A stretch of DNA of 64,000 nucleotides from Tigriopus japonicus (Eukaryota > Arthropoda > Copepoda > Harpacticoida > Harpacticidae), in NCBI GenBank assembly GCA_010645155.1, contig CM021312.1, forward strand, positions 12,718,954 through 12,782,953, in the 5' to 3' direction. The first letter of the stretch is position 1. Each line of letters opens with the position of its first letter. The translations under genes were made by a program, and so were the position numbers. Positions 1-10,900 of this stretch are shown here, one piece after another. The notes beneath the pieces are model-generated. The model had not been told where the DNA came from. It did no database searches and worked only from the letters and a program-made list of their open reading frames with translations.

Positions 1-205
1 CGTGGGGGAAATCACTGTTGGCGGAGATGATTGTTGGGGGAGTTAACCCTGGTGGAGTTTACCGTGGCGGAGTTCAATGTTGGCAGAGTTGATTGTTGGG
101 GGAGTTAACCTTGGTGGAGATAAGTGCTGGGGGAGTTTACCTTGGCGGAGATCACCTGGTGCAAACCTACAGGGGGAGATCAGTGTTGGGGGAAAGAGAT
201 GGCCA
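1..205. repeat. Minisatellite, about 15-bp unit
   Basis: Degenerate tandem units built around TTGG(T/C/G)GGAGTT followed by about five variable bases run from the window edge to about 205. The strand is G-rich and the open frame at 77-334 is a by-product of the period being a multiple of three. The array may continue to the left of the window. Confidence 0.75.
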
Positions 206-839
206 CCGCTTTTGCAGCTGAATTTGCCTACGTTCCCTGACTTAAAAAAGATAAATTGGAAGACTTGTGATCCTTATTTTCAAGTTGGTTCTACAGTAAA
301 GGAAACCAAATTTCTGTTTACAGGCTTATCTTGACAGGGATAACCTATTTAATAGTATAAATACTCTATACGAACTCGCGGAATTTCCTAGCTCGCAACC
401 TCACACGGATGAGGCTGAGAGTTCGTAAGTAAACAAGAAGTACAAACGTCTAGCGTACAAACGGCCATGTTGGGAGTAGAAAATCAAACGGAAATCGACC
501 AAGAGTCCTATAGATAGTGCGCCAATCGGGGTTTTCTGTGTTTCAAGCGGGTCCAGCCAAGTCCTAGCCTTGGTAAAGGTCAACCTCAAGCCCCAAATTC
601 AGTCTGATGTGGGTGTTTTGAAGACATTAAGTTCAGCCAAGAACGAGTGAATAAAATAGTAAATGAATGAATGACCACATTATGGAGTGCGAATGAACCC
701 CCCCCACAAGGTGTCTTTTCTACAAGATGACGATCAAAGTGATCAAATTAAATCTGATGATGACTAGGTTACCTGTTATAACCTTCGGAAGTGATAGACC
801 TAACTAAAGCAAAAAGAACGAATATGGACCGGAATCCGA
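206..839. other. No gene recognised
   Basis: I see only short open frames without motifs and no repeat with a second copy in the window. A TATA-like run (tataaatactc near 356) is present, but nothing coding follows it. Confidence 0.4.
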
Positions 840-1370
840 GCCCAAGTTCCTCTTTTGCGCGAAAGGATTAAAAACAAACTTTCCCACTGACCAAAACGGG
901 GAGTTTCTTTATGCTCATCCATTACAAAACTTGAGCAACTTAAGAATATCTTACCATTCCTTGAATTATCAACAACAAAATAGCGGGGTTTTCCGAGCTT
1001 ATCTATTATCCGATTTGAACGTCTTATTAATATCTTTGAACTTATAATTGAACCCATCCATGTATTATCCTAAACTTAACTAACACATCCCAAACTTTGT
1101 ATGAAATCAAGTTTGTTTTAGGTTGTGTCACCTTGGCATTGTTCTATAAATGATGGTCCATCCTCGAATTTCTTTTATTATATGGTTGTGTCTTTTAGTT
1201 CAGGATAATTCAAGGGCAGGTAAGATATTCTTAGGTTGTTCAAGTTGTCTAATGGATGAGCACGATAAAAATCCCCGTTTTGATCTGGAGGAGAGTTTCT
1301 GGGGTAAATTTGGTTCCTTTCCAAGATCAAGAGGAATCTGCGTTCGCATTACACACGTTCATGAGACGAG
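840..1370. mobile_element. Foldback element with imperfect inverted arms
   Basis: The segment near 880-985 is repeated in inverted orientation near 1200-1300. The two arms share blocks such as CTCATCCATTA, AAGAATATCTTACC and TTGAATTAT. The minus-strand frame 800-1057 and the plus-strand frame 1150-1416 encode visibly related peptides only because they lie in opposite arms. A third diverged copy lies near 48.95-49.38 kb. No transposase is present. Confidence 0.7.
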
Positions 1371-1560
1371 TAAAAGGAGTGCTGGGACCTCTAAAATCAA
1401 GGTGAAGAACAATTAGTCAATAAATATTAACACAAAAAGTTTGACTAAATTCTTTCAAGATGCATGTTCAATAGTTTTACTCGTTAATAAGGAATGAATG
1501 ACATTGTTTCAAAATATAGCCTCGGCCTCAAACCATTTTTTCAAAAAATCGGAGTGCGTG
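1345..1560 (+). repeat. Copy of the Harbinger 5' flank
   Basis: This stretch matches the sequence just upstream of the Harbinger transposase fragment near 51.0-51.2 kb. Shared blocks include GGTGCATGTTCAATAGTTTTA-like sequence and the nearby CGGAGT(G/T)CGTGT motif. Here it carries no transposase frame, so it is probably a non-autonomous or decayed relative. Confidence 0.6.
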
Positions 1561-2359
1561 TCCACCCCTTTCAGGGGTTCCTGATCTAGACAACTTGAGA
1601 AGGGGCGCAAATCGTTACCTGTCTCAAAAAAGATTTGATTTATGATGGAACTACAACACCAACTACAGAAAACAGCTTTTTAAACTTCAGTAAAAAACGG
1701 ATCAAAAAGAGCTTCTAACCAAAACCATTATTGTTAACAGAGGGCTTTTTTGAAATGAAAAGTAGCCGATCACAAAATTCTTAGCATGCAAAATTCACTT
1801 TGAAATTTAAATTGTTGATGTGTTTGATGTTGAGAGATTACAAACTTTATAAAATAGGGAAAATAAGTTGCAAAGGTTTCTGAACCAAGAAATATTCAAC
1901 TTTGGTGTAAAATTTCAGTCTTTAAAATGCATGTCTGCTTTTGGTTTTCATAGAGGCATAAGTGAAATTGAAACAAAAAAGCACTTTTAGTCCATCTCTA
2001 GTTTCAATTTAATCTTTTTTTATGGATTTTTTTTCTACCGATACACGCAATGGATTACATGCAATTGTTTAAATGAGATTAGACATCCTTGGAGGATAAA
2101 GTCAGTGGTGATAAAAACATTGGTCAGTTAATGAGTTTGAATTTGCCGCCCGATAAAGTCCTTGAACATAGGGTTGGTCAGGAATGGTTGTTGATAACTC
2201 GTCGAGGTGGGATTTGAAACTTAATAGTTGATCATCCAGTGTGTAGAATCGTCGTAATGTAGAAGGAAGGCAGTTGTCCTGGTAAATTTGAAGAAATCGT
2301 TTAAAACATAATGTTTGGTTTCTTACAAACCTCAAATTATTCAAGAAAATAACTTTTTA
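1561..2359. other. No gene recognised
   Basis: AT-rich sequence. The minus-strand frame 2102-2344 (80 codons) shows no motif, signal peptide or splice context that I can support. Confidence 0.4.
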
Positions 2360-2690
2360 TAATTGCCATCAAAAATAAGTGCTGCCTGGCTTGCCAATTG
2401 TTTTGTTTTGCTTTTTATGATTTATTTCACAATCAATGCATTAGAAATTTTTGAAGGCAAAGTTTTTAGCTAGTTTTGGCAAGTAGCAGAAAAATATATT
2501 TTGTGTCAATTTCAGCAAAATTAAAGTCAAAATATAGATTCAAATACTCATGGGCATAAAAGCCGATGCACCCTTTGTATTAGAAAAAGTAGCATTTTTC
2601 TAGCATTTTTCATTTTCCAACTAGCATTTTTCTAGCATTGATTTGACTTTAACTAGCATCGTTGCTCCAAAAAAAGTTGGCCACCCTGGC
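2360..2690 (-). mobile_element. hAT-like transposon remnant
   Basis: On the minus strand the segment begins CAGGGTGGCCAAC, a typical hAT terminal sequence, exactly where homology of the neighbouring pseudogene stops. It also contains internal (C)TAGCATTTTT repeats. I could not fix the other end, so the left boundary is approximate. Confidence 0.4.
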
Positions 2691-2905
2691 TGATTCCCAG
2701 AATAAGGGTGACGATAAGCAGAAGGTTGATCAAGTGAATGAGGTTAGACGTGTTTAGCTTTCAATTCTTGGATGATGCTTTTACTGTTGCTTGTTTTGAT
2801 CTGTTTGAGAAGTCCATGATTGAAGATCTTTGATAGTGAAGGGTTCTTCATGTATTTTTCATGCAGAATATTCTGTGAAACGTTTCTACATGATTTTAAT
2901 ATCAA
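2691..2905 (-). pseudogene. Broken copy of the cystine-knot secreted-protein gene
   Basis: Read on the minus strand, this aligns almost base for base with the promoter, 5' UTR and signal-peptide codons of the gene at 23865. The start codon is ACG (positions 2751-2749) instead of ATG, and the TATA box of the intact gene (TATAAAAG) reads TATCAAAG here. Homology stops about 20 codons into the signal peptide at the hAT-like end near 2690, so the cystine-knot codons are absent. It is a dead 5' fragment, most likely made by duplication and then cut by a transposon. Confidence 0.8.
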
Positions 2906-3399
2906 TTAAAGCGCACAAAAATGTGTTGAAGTTTTGATAATCTCCAAGGACGGTTTATCTTGAGGGATTTTTTTTAAACAAACAACCCAAATGGACGTTA
3001 TGTGATTTCAAAAACTGCCTTTGAAAATGTTGAAAATTGTCGCCTTTCAAGTGAAAGAGTTATCTGTTGTTGTTATTTTTGAAGAATCCTGAGGAACGTT
3101 TACACCTTATCTCTTGGCGTCATGTGAATCAAACAGAAATTCAATCGGTCATGTGTAGGGACGGGCAGAAAGTGCAAAAAATACCCTTTGAGTCACCAAG
3201 AGTTGCAGAAACACGTACCCAAAAGTGCAAAACAAAGTGTAGAAAAAGGTTGAAAGAGCAAATAAATGTCGAAAAAAGAGCAAATAACTTTCGTTTGGAC
3301 TTCAAAAGTTATTCATAGCCAGAGTACCCACAGCGCTAATTGCGCTGGAGAAGTCATCTATAAGTTCTAAAGACATTTGAGACCCACTAATACCCGACA

Positions 3400-3900
3400 A
3401 GAAACATACAGTGTGTCCCTAAATTGAGTTCATCTCTGGAATATGTACATTTGAAACAGTACCAAATTATTTTATATTCCCTTTTTAATGGCAAAAGGTA
3501 TAAGGTATACATGGCAACCCTTAACACCAACTTTGGTTAACAGATGTTTGGACCGTAGGTTGCCACCTAGGATCAATTCTTCATAATCCATAAGGTGACA
3601 GAAATGAGATGTCTGACAACTGCTTGAGAGAGGACATTTGAGGTCAGGATGGAAGACATTGACGGCAGGAAACCTGAATGGGATCAGAAAATAGTTATTA
3701 AGAGGTATGACATACCATTTAAGGTGGCTCAAAAGTGGAAAGCGATGAAGGTGAAATGGCAAATCTCCGACCAACAGATTGTGCAGAAGTGCAAAGGTTA
3801 ACCAAGGGTCAAAAATGGTGATCATAACTCCCTTTGAAGTAGCCCTAGCTGATCGAGCGCACGCTTTGCCCGATCGTTTTTCGGACCATAACATCAAGAT
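3400..3900 (-). other. 141-codon open frame of unknown nature
   Basis: A minus-strand frame spans 3472-3897. I recognise no domain. Just outside its 3' end (near 3410) is CAGTGTGTCCCTAAATTGAG, which resembles the outer end of mariner-type elements such as the one starting at 29090, so this may be a decayed DNA transposon. I found no matching inverted end. Confidence 0.25.
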
Positions 3901-4920
3901 TCTTGAAGTGTTCTTCTACCCCTAACGTCGTAGAAAATTATTCCAAATTTTAGCCTTTCACTTATTTAGACTCTTTATGTGTAAATATGACCTAAACAAT
4001 ACCTTTCGTAAAACAAAAGTGCAAGAAAGAATTCTAGAGTCAAAAATGACTTTTCTTAAGCTATTTTTGAGTAAATCGTCATTTTCCAGTTTTCCCCCCG
4101 AAAAGCAGTAGGGAAAACACAGTTTGAATTTTCGATATGACGTTAATTTTCCGGGCGACCGCTCAGCTCCTAAGAACAAAAAGCAACCATAGAGGTCTAT
4201 AGAGTACTAGAGCAGGCCGGTCGTGAAATTTCATTGTGGGCAGCAAGGGCCGTTTTTCATCAGCGACTAGTTGAAACTTGCCCAAACAAACGTATTCGCA
4301 GAAGGCAATTATAGTTTTCGGCATGTGGCCCCCTGCTTACGGTTTGCTTCTCCCAAATCATACCAAGGTGCTCAATGAAGATGATAATTTGATTCACAGG
4401 CATTAGTTCACGCAATTATAGGATTTGGCATTGAAAATATGGCATGCACACTTTCATTTGTACTATGATCTTCCCCTTGTTTGAGCAAGTATTTCACAAT
4501 ATTCTTCGGAAATATTTCCCTTTTCACGCTGTGAAAAGCGCTACGCTACGTCCAGAATAATCGAGGTTCCAAGAAAACAAATATAATCATAGCGATAATA
4601 AACGAAAAGGGAAAGACCGACAGCTAATGTCAGCTGTCGAGATTAATATCCTATATATTCTCAAAAACAGCCCACACGTCTCTTTATTTCTAGATTTTAG
4701 TTTTTATCACCTTCTCTCTATCTAGTTGACATTAACGAACCAGGTGAGTTTATTACACACGCAACTTATGGGCAACTTTGGCCAGTATCAGCTACGAGCA
4801 AGACAGACATCATGACGACAATGGCCTCTTTATACTCCTCTTAGGGGTTGTCAATTCTAGTCAATATGGGATAGGACCTGTGACGCCTCCATCTAGAGAC
4901 GGATTTTTTGTCTTTGGTTG
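3901..4920. other. No gene recognised
   Basis: Intergenic sequence downstream of the receptor gene. It holds only short frames and no repeat that I could pair. Confidence 0.35.
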
Positions 4921-4926
4921 AAGATC

Positions 4927-4932
4927 TTTATT
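4927..4932 (-). terminator. Polyadenylation signal of the receptor gene
   Basis: AATAAA on the minus strand, about 50 nt downstream of the TAG stop at 4985-4987. Confidence 0.6.
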
Positions 4933-4984
4933 TTAATGCAACGGTACAGGAATTTGTAATCTCGAAATCTACTTTTATGGCGTA

Positions 4985-7900
4985 CTACATTCGCTCTATA
5001 GCAAAAGTACAAGCTCCAACAACCATGCCGGTTATCCAAAACAAAAAGATGAAAGTCAAATGCTCCAGTGTTATGGTATCATTGACGTAAATAGAGCTTG
5101 GAATATTTCTTGGCTCCAATATTTGCAAACGTTCTTGGCTGATCCCATTGTAATAGTTGTGGTCAAAAATTCCACCCGCTGACATTCGCAGCATATCGTT
5201 CAAAATGAGATCGGTCCAAGGAAATCCTTTTCCGACCAACAAGCAATCATTGTTGTTGGCATTACTGATCGTGTCTGTAGAAAATCTGTAATGAGAAAAG
5301 AAAGGTTACTTTACAAATCAATGCAATTTATTCTCTTTTATTGTTTTATTATCTTTATTGCGAGACCTCCCCCCCCCTTGTATTGATTCTTCATTTTCTA
5401 TGTGTGTAATTTACTTAGTCACGGTGTTCCGAATGACTTTTTGTTTGAATCAAAATACCAAAAGACATAATGGCACTCTTTGGACCCAAAATTCAATGGG
5501 GAACAAGTTTACTTTTATTGTTTTGTATAAGTTTAGGCCAAGGGAAAAAGTTATATACCTAAAAACCTATTAATTATAATGTATTTTAATAAACTACTAA
5601 ACCCATGTTTAGAGACCATTTAGTTACCTTATGAATTCAAATTGAATAAAATTATTTATTATAAATAAAAAATATTAAAAAAAAATATTATTATAAAAAA
5701 AATTTATTTTATTATAAAAATAAATTTAGCTCTTTAGAGCTAAATTTAGCTCTTTTTTCTCATATTTTGGAAACTTGGCTCCAAATTTGAGCATTTAGCT
5801 CTTTTGGCTCTTTTAGCTCCTTTTGAAAAGTTTGGCCATTTTTTAGCTCTTTTTTCTGAGAATTTTAGGGATTTTTGGCTCCTATTTAAAATTTTCGAAG
5901 TTGCCAGATTTTCTACCTCAACAAAATAAGGCTTGTTTAAAAATGTTCATTCTTCTTACAAATACGTAGGATTTTCAAGACAATTGATTCCAAACTATGG
6001 CTCTTCTTGCTGAAGCAAAAAGATAGCAACTTTTGGCTAGTCTTGTTCTCCATTAACGTGCTGGTACCGACTAAAACCTTGACTTAGTTTATTCTTTGAT
6101 TCTAACTACTCTACTCTAACAGACAAAAAGTTCATTTGATGTGGTTGAAATTTAGCTTGTGTGCTTTGAATTACGGGCCAAACAATGAATGGGTTAAATT
6201 AGATTTTCTCTGGTTGGTCCCGAAATGAAAAACGGCTTTTGTCAATAACCGGGGCATAAAGGTCTTTCATTATTGTTGCTCCATCTGTAACATTCAAAAA
6301 GCCAACATCACTTCGCAGAACAACCTTTTTTCTTGGCCGTTTTTAAGACGGGAAGAAAAAAAACTCTAAAAAGCAATTTTTCCATGTCTTAAAGATCCTC
6401 CCAATTACGTAAGGTGCAAAAATTGGATTGTGTTAGTGTTTTAGCTTTTTTTAAATTTAGCTCTTTTTTAGCTCTTTTCCATAAAAATTAGTTCTTTTAG
6501 CTCCAAAATTTGCCCCTAAATTGAGGTATTTAGCTCTTTTTGATCTTAAACTGTTGGAAACGCTGAACACATAATTAGCCAGAAATAACTAAATGTGCTG
6601 AGTGTTAGCTAAATTACAAAGAATGATTACCAGAATGACGAAATGCAACTTTAAATTCAATATTACCATTTTTAATACAGTTTAGGAATATTTTTTAAAA
6701 TTTTTTTTTTGGCCTTTTTGGAGTAAATTTAATTTAATTTTTCGTGAAAATCAGTAAATTTTTCTACGCACTCTAGTAATCATTAAAATATATGGTCTGA
6801 GACGGTGTGAAAAAAAAAAAAGCGATTTCAAAAATGAGATGAATAAAGGAGGGTGTGACTGGTTTGCTGCTCGCACAAAAACTCGTAAAACAAAATCGAA
6901 TAACAATTGTGGGATGCCACCTGACTATCGTTAACTGAATCAAGAACCACTGAATTTCACAGGACTGGGAGGCTCACGAAAAGAATCATGATTTTCAATG
7001 GGAACAAATCAACTACCTTTTTCTGCAAATGAAACCTTGTGTACGTTGATCTGAATACGTATTTCAATTTTCAGCTCAATCAAACTTCGGAGTCAAAATA
7101 TATGCTCTGTCAAGTCAGGAAGAGACTTTGTAGATGACTGAATGTATTTGACTAGAATAGGAGCATGGCTAGAATGATACGAGCATGATGCGGCATGCTC
7201 TTTTAAAATTCAGTGCAAATCCTACCGAGAATTAGAAGGAATGAACTTTTCTGGTAATTGTTTTACCACATAAGGGCAAACTCATTCAATCTGTGCTCTC
7301 TTCAGTCCATGTGTTTGAGAAGGCGTAACTTTTCACTGTGGCATTGGATTGAGTTGAAAATTGAAATATGTCGTTCCTAAATTCCAGCAAGGTCTCGTTT
7401 GCAGAAGAACGCAATTTACTTAATCCTTCTGAAAATCATATTTCTCACCGTTAGCCTCCCACTCCAAAAATTCAGTGCCTCTTGACTGAATCCATTACTC
7501 ACTCCTTGACAGACCACGCCCATGGGAGCCCTGCTCGCACACCCAAGGTCATCAGACTGGTGGCAAAAATGAGGCATAATCCCGCATATGAAATCAATTC
7601 GGCTATCGGCCATGGAAACTGATTGTCTTGATTCGCATGTTTGGTCACACTAAATGTCCGCTTAACAGTTTTGAGGGCGACATTGTCTTCAAAAATTCTA
7701 CACATTCCGCCCCCTTTGCCACTTGCACGCTACCTAGTGCATAATGAACAATCGATGGTCTTGAAAAATGTTCACTTTTTTTCTTTTTGATAACCAAAAA
7801 ACTACTGATGAGTTTCGAGTTGGATTTTTGGCAGAGTTTTGCCATTTTGGTTTTTATGGTCAAAAATCTGACCTCAAATAAACTTTTCAACAGACAATAA

Positions 7901-10900
7901 ACCTTATCTACCATAAAATATGGTAGCACTACCATCTCGAAATCCAATTTTATAACTATCGATGGAACTCGAAATCGAACTAGTTCGAGTGTTGCCAAAT
8001 TGATCCCTGTTCAGGTCTTTTCAAAAAGTTCATTACAACCTACCCTTTTTAACAACGATATACTTCCGACTCAAAACTGGCAACACTCCTGGTTCGAAAC
8101 ACATCACTACATACCACCTGATTTCTGTGGACGTGGTCCATCAAGGAGTGACGTTGGATACATGAAACGGTAGCCAGGTGCAGCCCACATTCGTTGTGAT
8201 TGGTTATAATGGTTTTGGGGCGAGTTGCAAACCAGTCACACGCTCCTTTACATCCATTTTTCCTAAATTTCTTACTCACAGCCCACTATTTTGTTTACGT
8301 CGTCTCAGAGTGTACGCTCAGACGATTACACACGTCTTAAAACAGTAAAAATAATGCTAAAAACTGCCCAAAAATAAATATTGAAAACTTTCGCATAGTT
8401 TATGGGACATACGGTAGACCCTGTCGTAATCAGTTACGTTTTGGGGTCTTTGCCTTCTCATGGTTGCTGACCCTAGTTCAAAACTGAAAAGTTGCGAACA
8501 AAAATGGGTTCAACAGACTGAAGTCACTTCTTTTTTTTTTTTTTTTTTTTACTTCCAATCAGTTTTCCCCTGATTTGATCCAAATATCCGTAATGAAAGA
8601 ACTATCTCACCTGATTTGATCCAAATATCCGCTAAAGAAAGAACCCTCCAAAACATATCGTTTTGGTGCTACAAAGATTTTTCCTAATTCCACGACGTTG
8701 TAAGTCATTTCTTCCGGTGTGATTGATTTTGATAGGACTAGTTTGTGATCGTTGGCCCAAATTGCAACATCTTCCGGAAATATTGCCTTCAATGATTCAA
8801 GGCTAAAACCATCTGGAAAACAAAATCATGAGGAAAATATTGAACATTATTTAACAAAAAAATGTTAAAAATTATTAACTAAAAATGATTATAGATCTTG
8901 CGCTTCCTTGGTGGGAAATTAAAACGGCTCACAAAAAAAGAAATTAGCGTGCCAATGTTTTAATTAACACAAAAGTAAGAAAGTGGTACGCCAATGAAAA
9001 AGCAACCCAGAAACGATTGTCCAAATATCCTCAAGTTTACGAAAGACATCTCATTCCTGTGATGTTCCTAGTGCAACATCTTTTGCAAACCTGCTGAACT
9101 GATTGGAGCCCAAATGAATGAGGCATATTCAAGATGTGGCTGGACAATCGACTTGTACAGAGTTAGCATCGTAATACTATCTCTTGACTTGAAAGTGCGG
9201 TAGATCCAGCGCAACGTTTGAAATGCCTTCCCCACTTTCAACTGGATATGCTCATCAAACTTTCCATCATCTTGGACGACAACTCCCAAATCCCTCATGG
9301 ACGATACCTGCTCAATATCACAACCTTCATTGTCTTTGAGCGGAACATCTAATTTTGACGCCCCATACGTCATTGTGCGGATTTTCATCCCGTTCAATGC
9401 CATGTTACTCTCGCCAACCCAAGAGTAGACCTTCTCCAAGTCCTCAACTAAACATTTTGAGTCCTGACCATTCCTTCCAAAAACTAATTTTGTGTCATCA
9501 GCATTTAAGGAAATACTGGATTTTGTAATAAACTTCTGGAGATAATGCAATTCACGGTGTTCCAAATGGCTTTTTAGGTTTGAATCAAAATACCCAAAGA
9601 CATCATGGCACTTTTTGGACCCATAATTCAATGGGAAACAATTTTACTTTTATTGTATTATATAAGTTTAGGTCCAGGGAAAAAGTAATATACCTAAAAA
9701 CCTATTAATTATAACATTTTTAACAAACTATTTAACCCATATTTAGAGACCATTTACTTACCTTATGAATTCAAATTGAATAAAAATTCATTCAGCAATA
9801 GCTGAGTTATTTGACTTTGAATGGTCCATTTTTGACCCCAAAAAAACAAAAAAAATCCAAAAAAATCACACAGCTTTTCAATATTGTAAAAATAAATGAT
9901 TTTTTTGAGTTTTTGAACTTATATCAAAATAGCTCAATAAAAGAAAAAATATCACTAAAAATGCAAATGAACAAGATTTTTGGAAAGCATATTTCATAAC
10001 TATTTAGAGTACGATATGATGTGTGTTGTGCCAAATAAACAAATAAATATGTCTAACAGATTCATATCCAAAATTACTATTTCTAAAAGGACCATGTTCA
10101 AAATGGACTAAAATCGAACCTTGAAACATTAACCGATTTTTTCAAAACTTTTTAGTACTTCCCAACTTTGAGTGTCTTTGATACTGCAAAAGATTTTTTA
10201 TAGGAAAATGCATTTTAAAAGCATTTTAAGTGATATTTTTTTCTTATTTTGAGCTATTTTGACATAAGTTCAAAAACTCAAAAAAATCATTTATTTTTGC
10301 AAAATTTGAAAAGCTATGTGAAATCTTTGGGAATTTGTTTTTTCATATAACTGTAGCGTTTTTCGGCTTTTTGGGGTCAAAAATGGACCATTCAAAGTCA
10401 AATAACTCAGCTGTTGCTGAATGAATTTTTATTCAATTTGAATTCATAAGATAACTAAATGGTCTCTAAATATGGATTAAATAGTTTGTTAAAAAATGTT
10501 ATAATTAATAGGTTTTTAGGTATATTACTTTTTTCCTGGACCTAAACTTATTTAAAACAATAAAAGTAAAGTTGCTCCTCATTAAATTGTGGGTCCAAAA
10601 AATGCCATGATGCCTTTGGGTATTTTCATTCAAACCTAAAAAGCTATTCGGAACACAGTGAATTGTAATTGATTTTATTTGAAAATAAACAAGGATACCT
10701 TTAACCAGAGGATGACTTTGTACGGTTTTTCGAATGTCTTTTTAGGGTTGAATCGAAATACCGAAAGACATTTTGAAATTCTTGAATTTTGGGTCAAAAA
10801 AATGTCAACATGTCTTTGGGTATTTTGATCGAAACCTAAAAAGACATTCGAAACACAGCGTTGGGCGAAGGTAGGCTACTTTTTATTGCATGAAGTTACA

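Noticed and set aside
1150..1416. 88-codon plus frame as a gene
   Set aside because: It is one arm of a foldback element and its peptide resembles the frame in the opposite arm.
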